From contig NZ_BMRA01000002.1 of the NCBI RefSeq assembly GCF_014648395.1, positions 528,113 through 592,112 of the forward strand: 64,000 bases of DNA, read 5' to 3'. The position numbers were made by a program, and so were the translations under genes. Origin of the DNA: Micromonospora fulviviridis (GTDB taxonomy: Bacteria; Actinomycetota; Actinomycetes; Mycobacteriales; Micromonosporaceae). The first letter of the stretch is position 1, and every line of letters starts with the position of its first letter. Shown here piece after piece: positions 7,462-16,397 of this stretch. A model generated the notes under the pieces. It did no database searches. It saw only the letters and a list, made by a program, of their open reading frames with translations, and was not told the origin of the DNA.

Positions 7462-8052
7462 TCAGAGCTGGGCGGCGATCGCCTTGGCGCTCTCCACGTC
7501 CGGGCCGGGCAGCGGCACGAAGACGGTCCGCCGGTAGTACTCCAGCTCGCGGATGCTCTCCCGGATGTCGGCCAGCGCCCGGTGGGCCAGCCCCTTCTGC
7601 GGCTGGCCGAAGTACACCCGCGGGTACCAGCGCCGGCAGAGTTCCTTGATCGAGGAGACGTCGATCATCCGGTAGTGCAGGTGGGCGTCGAGCCGGGGCA
7701 TGTCGCGGGCGATGAAGCCCCGGTCGGTGGCGATGGAGTTGCCGCAGAGCGGGGCGGTCCGCGGGTCCTTCACGTGGCTGGCGACGTAGTCGAGCACCAT
7801 GTCCTCGGCCTCGGCCAGGGTGACCGTGGAGCGGCGTACCTCCTCGGTGAGGCCGGACTTGGCGTGCATGGTGCGCACGATCTCCGGCATCGCCTCCAGC
7901 GCCGCCTCGTCGGCGTGGATGACCACGTCGACACCCTCTCCCAGCACGTTCAGGTCGGGGTCGGTGACGAGCGCGGCGACCTCGATCAGCGCGTCCCGCC
8001 CGAGGTCCAACCCGGTCATCTCACAGTCGATCCAGACGAGAAGATCAGCCAC
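7462..8052 (-). CDS. orn: Oligoribonuclease (DEDDh 3'-5' exonuclease)
   Basis: The 196-residue protein matches Orn along its whole length. [10 protein letters not shown] carries the first Asp/Glu pair, [10 protein letters not shown] the next Asp, and [11 protein letters not shown] the His and last Asp of the DEDDh set. It degrades 2-5 nt RNAs and pGpG to mononucleotides in the cytoplasm. The start is GTG at 8052, with TAGTCT exactly 6 nt upstream (8059-8064), so the message is probably leaderless. The gene is monocistronic and divergent from the mannosyltransferase. Confidence 0.95.
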   Translation of the reverse strand: MADLLVWIDCEMTGLDLGRDALIEVAALVTDPDLNVLGEGVDVVIHADEAALEAMPEIVRTMHAKSGLTEEVRRSTVTLAEAEDMVLDYVASHVKDPRTAPLCGNSIATDRGFIARDMPRLDAHLHYRMIDVSSIKELCRRWYPRVYFGQPQKGLAHRALADIRESIRELEYYRRTVFVPLPGPDVESAKAIAAQL

Positions 8053-8126
8053 CGGGACAGACTACGCGCCGCCGACCCGCCCGCGCCTGAAGCACCCTCG
8101 CCCAGGTGGACCGCTAGGGTTTCCCC

Positions 8127-9398
8127 GTGCCAGCCGAACCCGTCGCACCACCCGCCGTCACCGATGACGATCCGGGCGGCCGTACGGCTCGTCGGCTGGT
8201 CACGGTGGTGGCGCTCGCGGCGGTGCTGCCGGCGCTCTACCTGCCGGGCCTGGTGCACAACTTCTTCGACCTCAAGATCTACATGCGGGCGATGGACTGG
8301 TGGGCGGCCGGCAACCCGCTCTACGACTACGTCCAGCCGGACCGGGTGCAGGGCGCGCTCTACTTCACCTATCCCCCGTTCGCGGCGCTGCTGCTGCGGC
8401 CGTTCGCGCTGCTGCCGCTCGGCGCCACCATCGCGATCTTCACGGTGCTGACCGTGGTCGGCGTGGTGGTGACCACCCGCTGGCTGGTGCTGCCCGTCAT
8501 CCGGCGGCACGACCTGCCGAGGCTGTTCACGGTCACGGTCGCCGTGCTGCTGGTCCTGGCCGTCGAGAGCACCCGGGAGACGCTCACCTTCGGGCAGATC
8601 AACATGCTGCTGGTGGTGCTGATCCTGGGCGACCTGCTGTTCGGCGTACCGCAGGGGCGGCGCTGGGCCGGCGTGGGCGTCGGGCTGGCGACGGCGCTCA
8701 AGCTCTTCCCCGGCATCTTCGTGCTCTACCTGCTGGCCACCCGGCGCTGGCGGGCGGCGGCGGTGGCCTCGGTGACCGCGGCGTTGGCCACGCTGCTCGC
8801 GGCCGCGGTCGCGCCCGGCGACTCGTGGCGGTTCTGGACCCACGAGTTGTGGGCGACCGACCGGGTGGGCCGGACCGACTACACCGGCAACCAGTCCCTG
8901 TTCGGCCTGCTCAGCCGCATCACCGCGCCGGACAAGCCCAGCCAGCTCCCGTGGCTGCTGCTGGCGCTGCTGGTCGCCGGGTACGGGCTGTGGCGGGCCG
9001 CCCGTGCCGCGCGGGCCGGGGACGCGCTGGCCGGCCTCACCCTGACCGGCCTGGTTGGCGGGCTGGTCAGCCCGATCACCTGGACCCACCACCTGTACTG
9101 GTTCATCCCGGCGGCGGTGGTGCTGGTCGACGCGGCGCTGGACGCCGACCGGGGCACGGTGGCGGGCGCCCGCCGGCGGCGCCGGCTGCTCGTCCTCGCC
9201 GTCGGCACCGGCTTCGTGATCGTCTACGGGGTGGTCACCTTCCAGGACTGGGGCGTCGCCCCGGCGCGCACCGACAACCCCGGCGAGTTCGTCACCCGCA
9301 ACGCGTACGTGCTGCTCAGCCTGCTGCTGCTGGTCGTGCTGCCCACCCGCCGGCCGGCGCCGGAGCGGGCCGACGCCGCGGCCGGAAACTTGCACTAA
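8127..9398 (+). CDS. GT87-family polyprenyl-phosphate mannosyltransferase-like membrane protein
   Basis: The 423-residue protein has about ten hydrophobic segments of the GT-C fold and resembles alpha-1,2-mannosyltransferases of the DUF2029/GT87 family (PimE-like). VHNFFDLKIYMRAMDWW near the N terminus holds the acidic residue typical of the first periplasmic loop. It probably adds mannose from polyprenyl-phosphomannose to a lipid or glycan outside the membrane; the acceptor is unknown. The GTG start is preceded by TAGGGT exactly 6 nt upstream (8115-8120), a leaderless signature. Confidence 0.8.
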   Translation: MPAEPVAPPAVTDDDPGGRTARRLVTVVALAAVLPALYLPGLVHNFFDLKIYMRAMDWWAAGNPLYDYVQPDRVQGALYFTYPPFAALLLRPFALLPLGATIAIFTVLTVVGVVVTTRWLVLPVIRRHDLPRLFTVTVAVLLVLAVESTRETLTFGQINMLLVVLILGDLLFGVPQGRRWAGVGVGLATALKLFPGIFVLYLLATRRWRAAAVASVTAALATLLAAAVAPGDSWRFWTHELWATDRVGRTDYTGNQSLFGLLSRITAPDKPSQLPWLLLALLVAGYGLWRAARAARAGDALAGLTLTGLVGGLVSPITWTHHLYWFIPAAVVLVDAALDADRGTVAGARRRRRLLVLAVGTGFVIVYGVVTFQDWGVAPARTDNPGEFVTRNAYVLLSLLLLVVLPTRRPAPERADAAAGNLH

Positions 9399-9490
9399 CT
9401 GGACAGAACTCGCGACAAGCGGCGTTCGGCGCTAATCTGGTCCCAACTACCTCAGGTTTCTCCCAGGTAGCACCGAATTCCCCCGGTGAC

Positions 9491-9525
9491 GGTGGCCCTC
9501 CGCGTCGGCAGCGCGGAGGGCCACC
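9491..9525. terminator. Bidirectional terminator hairpin
   Basis: A perfect 14-bp stem (9491-9504 with 9512-9525) and 7-nt loop lie between the convergent mannosyltransferase and membrane-protein genes. Confidence 0.75.
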
Positions 9526-9543
9526 CGCCGTGTGGGGCGGGTG

Positions 9544-10485
9544 TCACTCGTCGACCGGCGTGGCCGGCCGGACCGGCCGGGGCGTCTCCGCGGCGGTCAC
9601 CGGGGGCCACGACCAGTCCGTGTCGGCCGGCAGGTCGGCCAGGCTCACCGACCGCCGGGTCGGCACCGGGCCGATCGCCGCGCGGGACCGCTCGGCGGGC
9701 GCCGAGCCGACGGAGACCAGTTGCCGGTCGGGCAGGGTGGACGGCTCCGACCGCTGGCCCAGCCCGCTGAGCGAGCTGACCCCCAGCCGCCCGGCCAGCA
9801 CGGGAACCTGGTCCGGCTCGACGACGAAGACCACCTCGCGCGGGCGGGCCGGACGCAGCAGCAGCACCACGGCGAGGACCACCAGCAGCGTCCCGCCGGC
9901 CAGCAGCGCCCAGGCCACCCCCGGGAACCAGCCGGCGCGCAGCTCGGCGCGCAGGTCCAGGGCCAGGTCGGCCCGCCCGTCCGGCCGCATCACCACCAGG
10001 CTGAGCGACCGGTCGGCCAACTCGGCCGGGCTCCACTCCAGGGCGCCGATCCCCTCGCGTACCCAGAAGTCCGCGCCGAGCGGGACGGCGGCGGCGGTGC
10101 CGGCGGTGGCCGGGTCGAGGCGGACCGGCAGCGACCCGCGGGACAGGGCGACCCGGCGCACGGTGGCGTGCGGGACGTCGGCCAGCCACCGCCGCACCTG
10201 GTCGGTCGGGGCGAGGCCGAGGAAGGCCGGGCCGTCGGCGGTCCGCGCGGTGAGCCGCAGCCGGGCCTGACCGGCCCGGGCGACCGGCGCCTCGGCGCGG
10301 AGCAGCGCGTCCACGTCGGACACCACGACCGCGCGGGCGGGGGTGCGGACCGTCTCGAAGCGGGCGGCGAAGCCGCCGTCCGGGTCGGCGTGCCGAGCGG
10401 CGAGCCAGAGCCCGGTGCCCGCCAGCAGAGCCGGAATTCCCACGGTCAACAGCAGCATGCCGGCGATCGTGCGCACGAAACGCAT
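9544..10485 (-). CDS. Membrane protein of unknown function
   Basis: This 313-residue protein has an N-terminal membrane segment (about 5-30), an extracytoplasmic domain of about 150 residues, and a second membrane segment (WALLAGGTLLVVLAVVLLL). A cytoplasmic tail of about 100 residues, rich in Pro, Ser and Arg, follows. I do not recognise a catalytic motif. The layout is common for actinobacterial envelope proteins near copper or cell-wall genes. The ATG at 10485 is preceded by CGAGGGGG; longer frames lack a membrane-leading start. It is alone, with a terminator downstream. Confidence 0.65.
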   Translation of the reverse strand: MRFVRTIAGMLLLTVGIPALLAGTGLWLAARHADPDGGFAARFETVRTPARAVVVSDVDALLRAEAPVARAGQARLRLTARTADGPAFLGLAPTDQVRRWLADVPHATVRRVALSRGSLPVRLDPATAGTAAAVPLGADFWVREGIGALEWSPAELADRSLSLVVMRPDGRADLALDLRAELRAGWFPGVAWALLAGGTLLVVLAVVLLLRPARPREVVFVVEPDQVPVLAGRLGVSSLSGLGQRSEPSTLPDRQLVSVGSAPAERSRAAIGPVPTRRSVSLADLPADTDWSWPPVTAAETPRPVRPATPVDE

Positions 10486-10687
10486 TCGCGTCGTCCCCCT
10501 CGGTAGCGAAGTACCCGCCGACCTTACCGACGGCGACCGCACAATCGCCGGATATCCACGGCAAGCACCTGAAGGACCGCGGAAGGGCCGCCGGCCCGCC
10601 GGAAGATCCGGGCGACCATTCCGGCTCGGCGTGTCTGGCGCCACGCCGCGACGCGGAACGGTCGACGGACCGGCGGGCGGGCGCAGG

Positions 10688-11416
10688 TCAGGACTTCGCG
10701 GCGGTCTCCCGGCGGGTACGCAGGAAGGCCAGCCCGCCGAGGACCAGGCCGGCCAGGCCGGCGACCAGACCGGCCACACCGAACGCGGTGGCCGCGCCGG
10801 TGTCGGCGTCGTCATCGTCGTCGTCCGCGGCGGCCGCCGGGGCGCTCGCGGCCGGCGACGCGGACGCCGAGGCGGCGGTGAGGGTGAGCACCGGGGCCGG
10901 GTTCTCCGGCTCCTCCCCGCCCGGGGTGGGCTCCTCGATCCAGCGGGAGACGTTGCCGTCCGAGTAGGTCTGGAGCACCTTGAACACCATCCGGTCCGCC
11001 TGCGGCAGCGGGCCCATCGACACCGGGAACTCCTGGAACTCGCCCGGCTTGACCCCGCCGTTCGGCGCCGCCGTCCAGGTGAGCTTGGAGACGGCCTCGG
11101 TGAGCTGGCTGCCGTGCACCTCGATCGGCGGGTCGACCTTGCGCTTCTCCACCGCCACCGTCCAGCCGGGCACCGGCATGGTGGAGACCGAGCCGACCGG
11201 GGCGTTCTCCGGCAGGTTCACCTCGACCTTGGTGGTCGACGCCGTGTCGCTCTCGTTCGGCACCCGGAAGGCGAAGCGGCCGTAGCCGCCCTGCGTGGCC
11301 TCCTTCGGGTTGACGGTGACGTGCGCCGAAGCCGGCCCGGCCAGGCCGAGCACGGCCGTGGCCACGGCGGCGAGGGTGAGCGCGGCGGCGGTTGCGGGAC
11401 GCCGGAGACGGATCAT
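10688..11416 (-). CDS. YcnI-family (DUF1775) copper-binding membrane protein
   Basis: The 242-residue protein has a signal peptide ending GPASA, so the mature protein begins His-Val-Thr-Val. In YcnI proteins that N-terminal His coordinates Cu(II) with a Trp; candidates here are in LTWTAAPNG. The DUF1775 beta domain spans about 32-175. An Ala/Asp-rich linker with a run of six Asp, a membrane segment and a short RTRRET tail follow. It lies 16 bp downstream of the CopC-CopD gene on the same strand, so the two are probably cotranscribed for copper handling outside the membrane. Confidence 0.85.
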   Translation of the reverse strand: MIRLRRPATAAALTLAAVATAVLGLAGPASAHVTVNPKEATQGGYGRFAFRVPNESDTASTTKVEVNLPENAPVGSVSTMPVPGWTVAVEKRKVDPPIEVHGSQLTEAVSKLTWTAAPNGGVKPGEFQEFPVSMGPLPQADRMVFKVLQTYSDGNVSRWIEEPTPGGEEPENPAPVLTLTAASASASPAASAPAAAADDDDDDADTGAATAFGVAGLVAGLAGLVLGGLAFLRTRRETAAKS

Positions 11417-11432
11417 GTGGGCGAGCCTTCCG

Positions 11433-13115
11433 TTACTTGACGGGCACGGTGGCGGTCACCGTGGCCTGGTCGATCTCGGACGTACGGACGGTGAAGCGCA
11501 GCTGCCACTGCCCCGCCGCCGGGAGGCTGATCTCACCGGTGGCGTGGTTGTCGGTCAGCGGCAGCAGCGGGATCGTGATCGGCTCGATGCCGGCCGAGGG
11601 CAGCGCGGCGGTGGCCTTCCACTCCTGCACCGGCTGGGGCCGGTTGTCCTTCGTGTACGCGTAGAGGTGCAGCGAGTTGTTGCCGGTCTCGGCCGGATCC
11701 AGCTCGACCTGGAGCGAGTAGATCGGGCTGCTCAGCGTGGTGGAGAAGTAGCCGGCCGGGGTGCCGGCCACGTCGGCCGAGGCGGTCCGGGCCGGGGTGG
11801 TCTGCACGAGCGTCGCCGAGACGCCCAGCACCACCGCGGTGATCGCCAGCTCGGCCAGCACCGCCCGCCGCATCGACCCCGGGCACCCCGCGGCGGTGCG
11901 CCGCCGGACCAGCGCCCGGGAGTACGCCGCCACCCCGATCACCAGCGCGAACAGCACGATCTTGGCGAGCAGCAGCCGCCCGTACGTGGTGTCGACAAGC
12001 GCCTTCGGGGTCGCCACCTCGATCAGCCCCTGCACGGTGCCGGCGAGCAGCAGCGCGGCCACGGCCAGCGCCGCCCAGCGGGACCAGATCGGCAGGATCG
12101 CGTCCAGCTCCCGCTCGTCGGCCCGGCGCAGCAGGAAGACCGCGAGCATCACGAGGCCGCCCAGCCAGACGGCCATGCTGCCCAGGTGCACGGCGTCCAC
12201 CACCACCGACACGGCGGGCGCGGGCGACGCGGCCGGGTGCCCGGCGAGGGGCCAGGTGAACAGCGCCGCCCCGCCCAGGATGGCCAGGATGAGCCCGTCG
12301 GTGCGGCCGACCGGGCCGGCGAAGAGCGGGCGGAGCAGGAACGCCGCCGCGGCGAGCAGGCCGAGCCGGACCAGGTGGGCGGTGCCGTACGTGCTGCCCA
12401 GCACGTCGCCGAAGCCGGAGCCGGAGACGTCGAACAGGCCGCCGCCGTTGGTGTAGGGCACCTGGAGCCACAGCTCGGCGAGGGTGGCCACGGCCAGCAG
12501 GCCCAGCCCCGACCAGGCCAGCCGGGCGGGGCCGCGCCGGGACAGCCGGCGCGGCCAGAGCGCGGCCAGCACCAGGGCCGGGCCGACGAGCAGCAGCAGC
12601 CCGGCGTAGCCCAGGTACTTGGCCACCTTGACGGCGTTGCCCACCACCGGGTTCGCCCGGGTGTCCGTGCCGGTGTCGGTCGGTGGCGTGGACGGCGCGC
12701 CGACCGAGTAGGTGAACGCCCCGGAGACCGGGTGGCTGTCGGCCGAGATCACCCGGTAGCTGACCAGGTAGGTGCCGCGCGCGCCGGACGGGTCCACCGG
12801 GATGGTGACCACCGAGCCCTTGAAGGTGGGCTCACCCCGGTCGGCCCGGGAGCCGTCGGGCGCGATCACCCGGATCTTGTCGGGGACCTTCCGGACCCCC
12901 TCGCTGAAGGTGATCACCACCTCGGCGGGCGCGCTGGGCACCACGGCCGAGGCGGCGGGGCTGCTGCTCACCAGCACCGCATGGGCGCTGGCCGGGGTGG
13001 CCGGGGCCAGCAGGAGGGCGACGAGGGTGACCAGCAGTCCGGCGGCGGCCCCCAGCCGGGCGACCCGGCGACGGTCGGCGCCGGCCACGGGGCGGCGGCG
13101 TACGGCAGCAGTCAT
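11433..13115 (-). CDS. CopC-CopD fusion, copper resistance/import protein (YcnJ-like)
   Basis: The 560-residue protein begins with a signal peptide (APATPASAHAVL) that leaves His at the mature N terminus. A CopC beta-barrel follows to about 140 (YRVISADSHPVSGAF holds another copper-type His), then about eight membrane helices of CopD, and a C-terminal beta domain ending DQATVTATVPVK. Such fusions bind copper outside and move it across the membrane. Two in-frame ATGs lie 9 nt apart (13124, 13115); 13115 is used because GGGAAG is better spaced from it. It is divergent from the SigC-like sigma gene. Confidence 0.85.
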   Translation of the reverse strand: MTAAVRRRPVAGADRRRVARLGAAAGLLVTLVALLLAPATPASAHAVLVSSSPAASAVVPSAPAEVVITFSEGVRKVPDKIRVIAPDGSRADRGEPTFKGSVVTIPVDPSGARGTYLVSYRVISADSHPVSGAFTYSVGAPSTPPTDTGTDTRANPVVGNAVKVAKYLGYAGLLLLVGPALVLAALWPRRLSRRGPARLAWSGLGLLAVATLAELWLQVPYTNGGGLFDVSGSGFGDVLGSTYGTAHLVRLGLLAAAAFLLRPLFAGPVGRTDGLILAILGGAALFTWPLAGHPAASPAPAVSVVVDAVHLGSMAVWLGGLVMLAVFLLRRADERELDAILPIWSRWAALAVAALLLAGTVQGLIEVATPKALVDTTYGRLLLAKIVLFALVIGVAAYSRALVRRRTAAGCPGSMRRAVLAELAITAVVLGVSATLVQTTPARTASADVAGTPAGYFSTTLSSPIYSLQVELDPAETGNNSLHLYAYTKDNRPQPVQEWKATAALPSAGIEPITIPLLPLTDNHATGEISLPAAGQWQLRFTVRTSEIDQATVTATVPVK

Positions 13116-13399
13116 GACCGTCATGCTTCCCGAACCGTGCGGCGCCCGGCGACCCGACCTCATCCGCGTCCCGGCGCCATGGACGGCCGCCCGGCGCGGA
13201 CCGGCCGGGCGGGATGGCCCACCGGCGGGGCCTGCGGGGCCGCCCCGGCCGGCCGGACGGAGCGCGCCGCACGCACGTCGTCGCAGTTCACGAGAAGGTA
13301 GTCGGCGGGCCGGCGGGAAAAGTTCCCGGCGTGGGCCGGACCACGGAATGGGCCGAAGGACCCTGTCGGGCACCCGTACGCCGCGTAACCTCGTCTGTC

Positions 13400-13987
13400 G
13401 TGATCCCCGCCCCGCGCGACACCTCCGCCGGCCGCCCCGCGGCGGCCCACGAGGCTGCGCGGGACGCCGCGACCGACTGCGCGCTGGCCGCCCGCGACGG
13501 CGACCCGGCCGCCCAGGCCGCCTTCGTCCGGGCCACCCAGGCCGAGGTGTGGCGCTTCGCCGCCGCCCTGGTCGACCCGGACAGCGCGGACGACCTCACC
13601 CAGGAGACGTACCTGCGGGCGTTCCGGGCGCTGCCCGGCTTCGAAGGGCGGTCCACCGCGCGGACCTGGCTGCTCGGCATCGCCCGGCGGGCCTGCGCCG
13701 ACCACCTGCGCACCGTGGTCCGCCGCCGGCGGCTGGACCAGCGGCTCGCCGCGCACGCGGCCGCCGACCGGCCGTACCCGGACCCCGCCGGGCAGCTCGG
13801 CGCCACCGACCTGGTCCGCCGGCTCCCCGCCGAACGGCGCTCCGCGTTCGTGCTCACCCAGCTGCTCGGCCTGTCGTACGCCGAGGCCGCCGCGGTGGAG
13901 GGGGTGCCGGTGGGCACCATCCGCTCCCGGGTGGCCCGGGCCCGCGACGAGCTGGTCGCTGCCGTCGGCGACGCGCTGGCGGGTTGA
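13400..13987 (+). CDS. ECF RNA polymerase sigma factor, SigC-like
   Basis: The 195-residue protein carries sigma region 2 (VWRFAAALVDPDSADDLTQETYLRAF) and region 4 (LTQLLGLSYAEAAAV, then VGTIRSRVARARDEL). From memory, TWLLGIARR and LTQLLGLSYAEAAAV are very close to mycobacterial SigC, which acts without a cognate anti-sigma factor and is linked to copper acquisition. No anti-sigma gene is seen here either. The GTG at 13400 is chosen because the frame upstream is not sigma-like; TAACCT lies 8 nt before it. The next gene starts 2 nt after its stop, and the copper genes are divergent. Confidence 0.85.
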   Translation: MIPAPRDTSAGRPAAAHEAARDAATDCALAARDGDPAAQAAFVRATQAEVWRFAAALVDPDSADDLTQETYLRAFRALPGFEGRSTARTWLLGIARRACADHLRTVVRRRRLDQRLAAHAAADRPYPDPAGQLGATDLVRRLPAERRSAFVLTQLLGLSYAEAAAVEGVPVGTIRSRVARARDELVAAVGDALAG

Positions 13988-13989
13988 TC

Positions 13990-14544
13990 GTGGAACTTTC
14001 GTCGGAGACGGGCCGTCCAACGACCGTGACCGCATCCCGTACCCGGGCCGCCCGCCGGCCCGCCGTCCGGCCCTGGCTCGGCATCGCGGCCCGCCTCGGC
14101 CTGGCCGCCGTCTGGTTGCTCGCCGGTGGCGCGAAGGTCGACGACCTGGCCGCCTCCGGGCGGGCCGTCAACGCCTACCAGGTGATGCCGTACGACCTGG
14201 CCACCGTGATCGGCGCCGCGCTGCCCTTCGTCGAGCTGGCGCTCGGCGTGCTCCTGCTGGTCGGGCTGGCCACGCGGGTGGTCGCGGGCGTCTCCGCGGC
14301 GCTGCTGCTGGTCTTCGTCACCGGCATCGCCTCGGCCTGGTCCCGCGGCCTGGCCATCGACTGCGGGTGCTTCGGCAGCGGCGGGCAGCTCGCCGCCGGC
14401 CAGGCCCCGAGCTACCTCCCGGAGATCCTCCGGGACCTGGGATTCCTGGTACTGGCCGGATTCCTGCTGATCTGGCCCCGCACCCCGTTCTCGGTGGACG
14501 GCTGGCTGGCGGGCGAAGCACCCGTGGAGGACGTCGATGAGTAG
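13990..14544 (+). CDS. MauE/DoxX-family membrane protein
   Basis: The 184-residue protein has four hydrophobic helices. The loop IDCGCFGSGG (Cys-Gly-Cys-Phe) is typical of MauE-like proteins thought to pass electrons to extracytoplasmic thiol-disulfide partners. It begins at a GTG 2 nt after the sigma stop and overlaps the DsbA-like gene by 8 nt, so sigma, MauE and DsbA are translationally linked. The likely role is recycling the DsbA partner; this rests on context and the Cys pair. Confidence 0.75.
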   Translation: MELSSETGRPTTVTASRTRAARRPAVRPWLGIAARLGLAAVWLLAGGAKVDDLAASGRAVNAYQVMPYDLATVIGAALPFVELALGVLLLVGLATRVVAGVSAALLLVFVTGIASAWSRGLAIDCGCFGSGGQLAAGQAPSYLPEILRDLGFLVLAGFLLIWPRTPFSVDGWLAGEAPVEDVDE

Positions 14545-15253
14545 TCGCAAGGGGCGGAAGAACGCGGCCCAGGTGGTCCGCGCCCAGATCGCCCGGGAGA
14601 AGCGGCGCACCCGTACGATCTGGACCTCCGTCGCCGCAGTGGCGGTGCTCGTGATCGCCGGGTTGATCGGCTGGGCGGTCTACTCCAGCCAGAAGTCGGA
14701 GACCTTCACCACCCCGCCCGGCGCCAACCCGCCCGGCACCGCCATCGTCCTCGGCCAGGGCCCGGTCACCGTCGACCTCTACGAGGACTACCTCTGCCCG
14801 GTCTGCAAGCAGTTCCAGCAGACCAGCGGCGAGACGCTCAACCAGCTGATCAGCGAGGGCAAGATCCGGGTGAACTTCCACCCGGTGGCCTTCCTCAACC
14901 GCTTCTCCACCACCGAGTACTCCACCCGCTCCTCGGCCGCCGCGGGCTGCGCCGCGCAGGGCGGCAAGTTCAAGGAGTTCACCGACCAGCTCTTCGCCCG
15001 GCAACCGGCCGAGGGCAGCGCCGGGCTCAGCGACGACGAGCTGATCGACATCGGCGCCGGCGTCGGGCTGAACCGGGACGACTTCGGCTCCTGCGTCAAC
15101 GACGGCAAGTACAAGGGGTGGACCGAGCACGTCACCGACGACGCCAGCAAGTCCGGCGTGACCGGCACACCGACCATCCGAGTGAACGGCAAGGACGTCG
15201 CGGACCGCTCTCCGGAGGGGATCAGGGCGGCCGTGGAGGCGGCCGGCAAGTGA
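14537..15253 (+). CDS. DsbA-family membrane-anchored thiol-disulfide oxidoreductase
   Basis: The 238-residue protein has a cytoplasmic basic N terminus, one membrane anchor (about 29-50) and an extracytoplasmic thioredoxin/DsbA domain. The active site is CPVC (Cys87, Cys90), and the cis-proline loop is VTGTPTIRV. It should form or shuffle disulfides in secreted proteins. An extra Cys pair (AAAGCAAQGG and FGSCVND) may be structural. The ATG overlaps the previous gene by 8 nt, and the stop overlaps the next GTG (GTGA). Confidence 0.85.
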   Translation: MSSRKGRKNAAQVVRAQIAREKRRTRTIWTSVAAVAVLVIAGLIGWAVYSSQKSETFTTPPGANPPGTAIVLGQGPVTVDLYEDYLCPVCKQFQQTSGETLNQLISEGKIRVNFHPVAFLNRFSTTEYSTRSSAAAGCAAQGGKFKEFTDQLFARQPAEGSAGLSDDELIDIGAGVGLNRDDFGSCVNDGKYKGWTEHVTDDASKSGVTGTPTIRVNGKDVADRSPEGIRAAVEAAGK

Positions 15254-16338
15254 TCCCCGCACCGCTGCGGCGGGCCGGCCTGGTGGTCACCGCCGCGCTC
15301 GCCGCGCTCCTCGCCCTCGCCACTCCGGCCTCCGCGCACGGCGGGGACGCCCCGGCCGGCACCGACTACCGGGCCGAGGTCACCGGGATCGGCCCCGCCC
15401 GGCCCGGGCTCACCGCCCGGATGGTCGAGGCCGGCGCCCGGCTGGAGCTGACCAACCGCACCGGGGCCGACATCGAGGTACTCGGCTACTCCGGCGAGCC
15501 GTACCTGCGGATCGGCTCCGGCGGGGTGTACGAGAACAGCCGCTCCCCCGCCACCTACCTGAACCGCACCCTCGCCGGGGACACCCCGCTGCCGCCGGAG
15601 GCCGACCCCGCGGCCGCGCCGGCCTGGCGGCGGATCTCCGACGGCCCGACCGCCCGCTGGCACGACCAGCGGACCCTCTGGCTGGAGTCGGAACCGCCCG
15701 CCCAGGTGGCCGCCGACCCGGGCCGTGAGCAGCGGGTCCGCGACTGGGTGGTGCCGCTTCGCGCCGGCACCGCGACGGTCGAGGTGCGCGGCACCCTGGA
15801 CTGGGTGCCGCCGCCGGACGCGTACCCCTGGTGGGTGGCGGCCACCCTCGGCTTCCTGGTCATCGGCGCGGCCGGGCTGGTCCCGGCCGGCACCGCCACC
15901 GGTGTCCGCGCGCTGCGCGGGGTCGGCGCGCTGCTCGCCCTGGGCGGGGCGGCGGCCGTGGCGTTCACCGTCGGCAAGGCCGTGGACACCGGCGCGGCCG
16001 GGGCCGGCGGGGTGCTGCTCGAACTGCTCACCGGTCAGCTGTGGACGTTGCTCACCGGGCTCGGTGCGCTCGCCGCCGGCGGGTACGCCCTGGCCCGCCG
16101 CCCCGCCGCCGACTTCGCGCTGGCACTGGCGGGCGCCTGCCTGACCCTGTTCGTCGGGATCGCGAACGTGGCCGTCCTGTCCCGTTCGGTGCCCCCGGTG
16201 GCCGGCCCACCCGGCCTCACCCGCGTGCTGGTCACCGTGGCCCTGGCCGCGGGCGCCGGCGCGGTGGCCGCCGGCCTGCTCCGCCTGCGCACCGCCTCGC
16301 GAGCGGCCCTGCACACCAGGGCGGCCCCGGTCCGCTGA
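15250..16338 (+). CDS. Signal-peptide-bearing polytopic membrane protein, copper-operon associated
   Basis: The 362-residue product has a signal peptide ending ATPASAHGG, which leaves a near-N-terminal His as in YcnI/CopC. An extracytoplasmic domain of about 170 residues follows, containing TNRTGADIEVLGYSGEPYLRI, then six membrane segments. I know it only as a conserved actinobacterial protein next to copper or Dsb genes. The start is a GTG overlapping the DsbA stop by 3 nt. A shared role in copper handling is inference from the N terminus and the neighbours. Confidence 0.65.
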   Translation: MIPAPLRRAGLVVTAALAALLALATPASAHGGDAPAGTDYRAEVTGIGPARPGLTARMVEAGARLELTNRTGADIEVLGYSGEPYLRIGSGGVYENSRSPATYLNRTLAGDTPLPPEADPAAAPAWRRISDGPTARWHDQRTLWLESEPPAQVAADPGREQRVRDWVVPLRAGTATVEVRGTLDWVPPPDAYPWWVAATLGFLVIGAAGLVPAGTATGVRALRGVGALLALGGAAAVAFTVGKAVDTGAAGAGGVLLELLTGQLWTLLTGLGALAAGGYALARRPAADFALALAGACLTLFVGIANVAVLSRSVPPVAGPPGLTRVLVTVALAAGAGAVAAGLLRLRTASRAALHTRAAPVR

Positions 16339-16397
16339 CCCCTCTCGCGATCGTGCGGTTGCGGCCCCGTGCGGGCCGGAAGTGCACGTTCGCGGGG

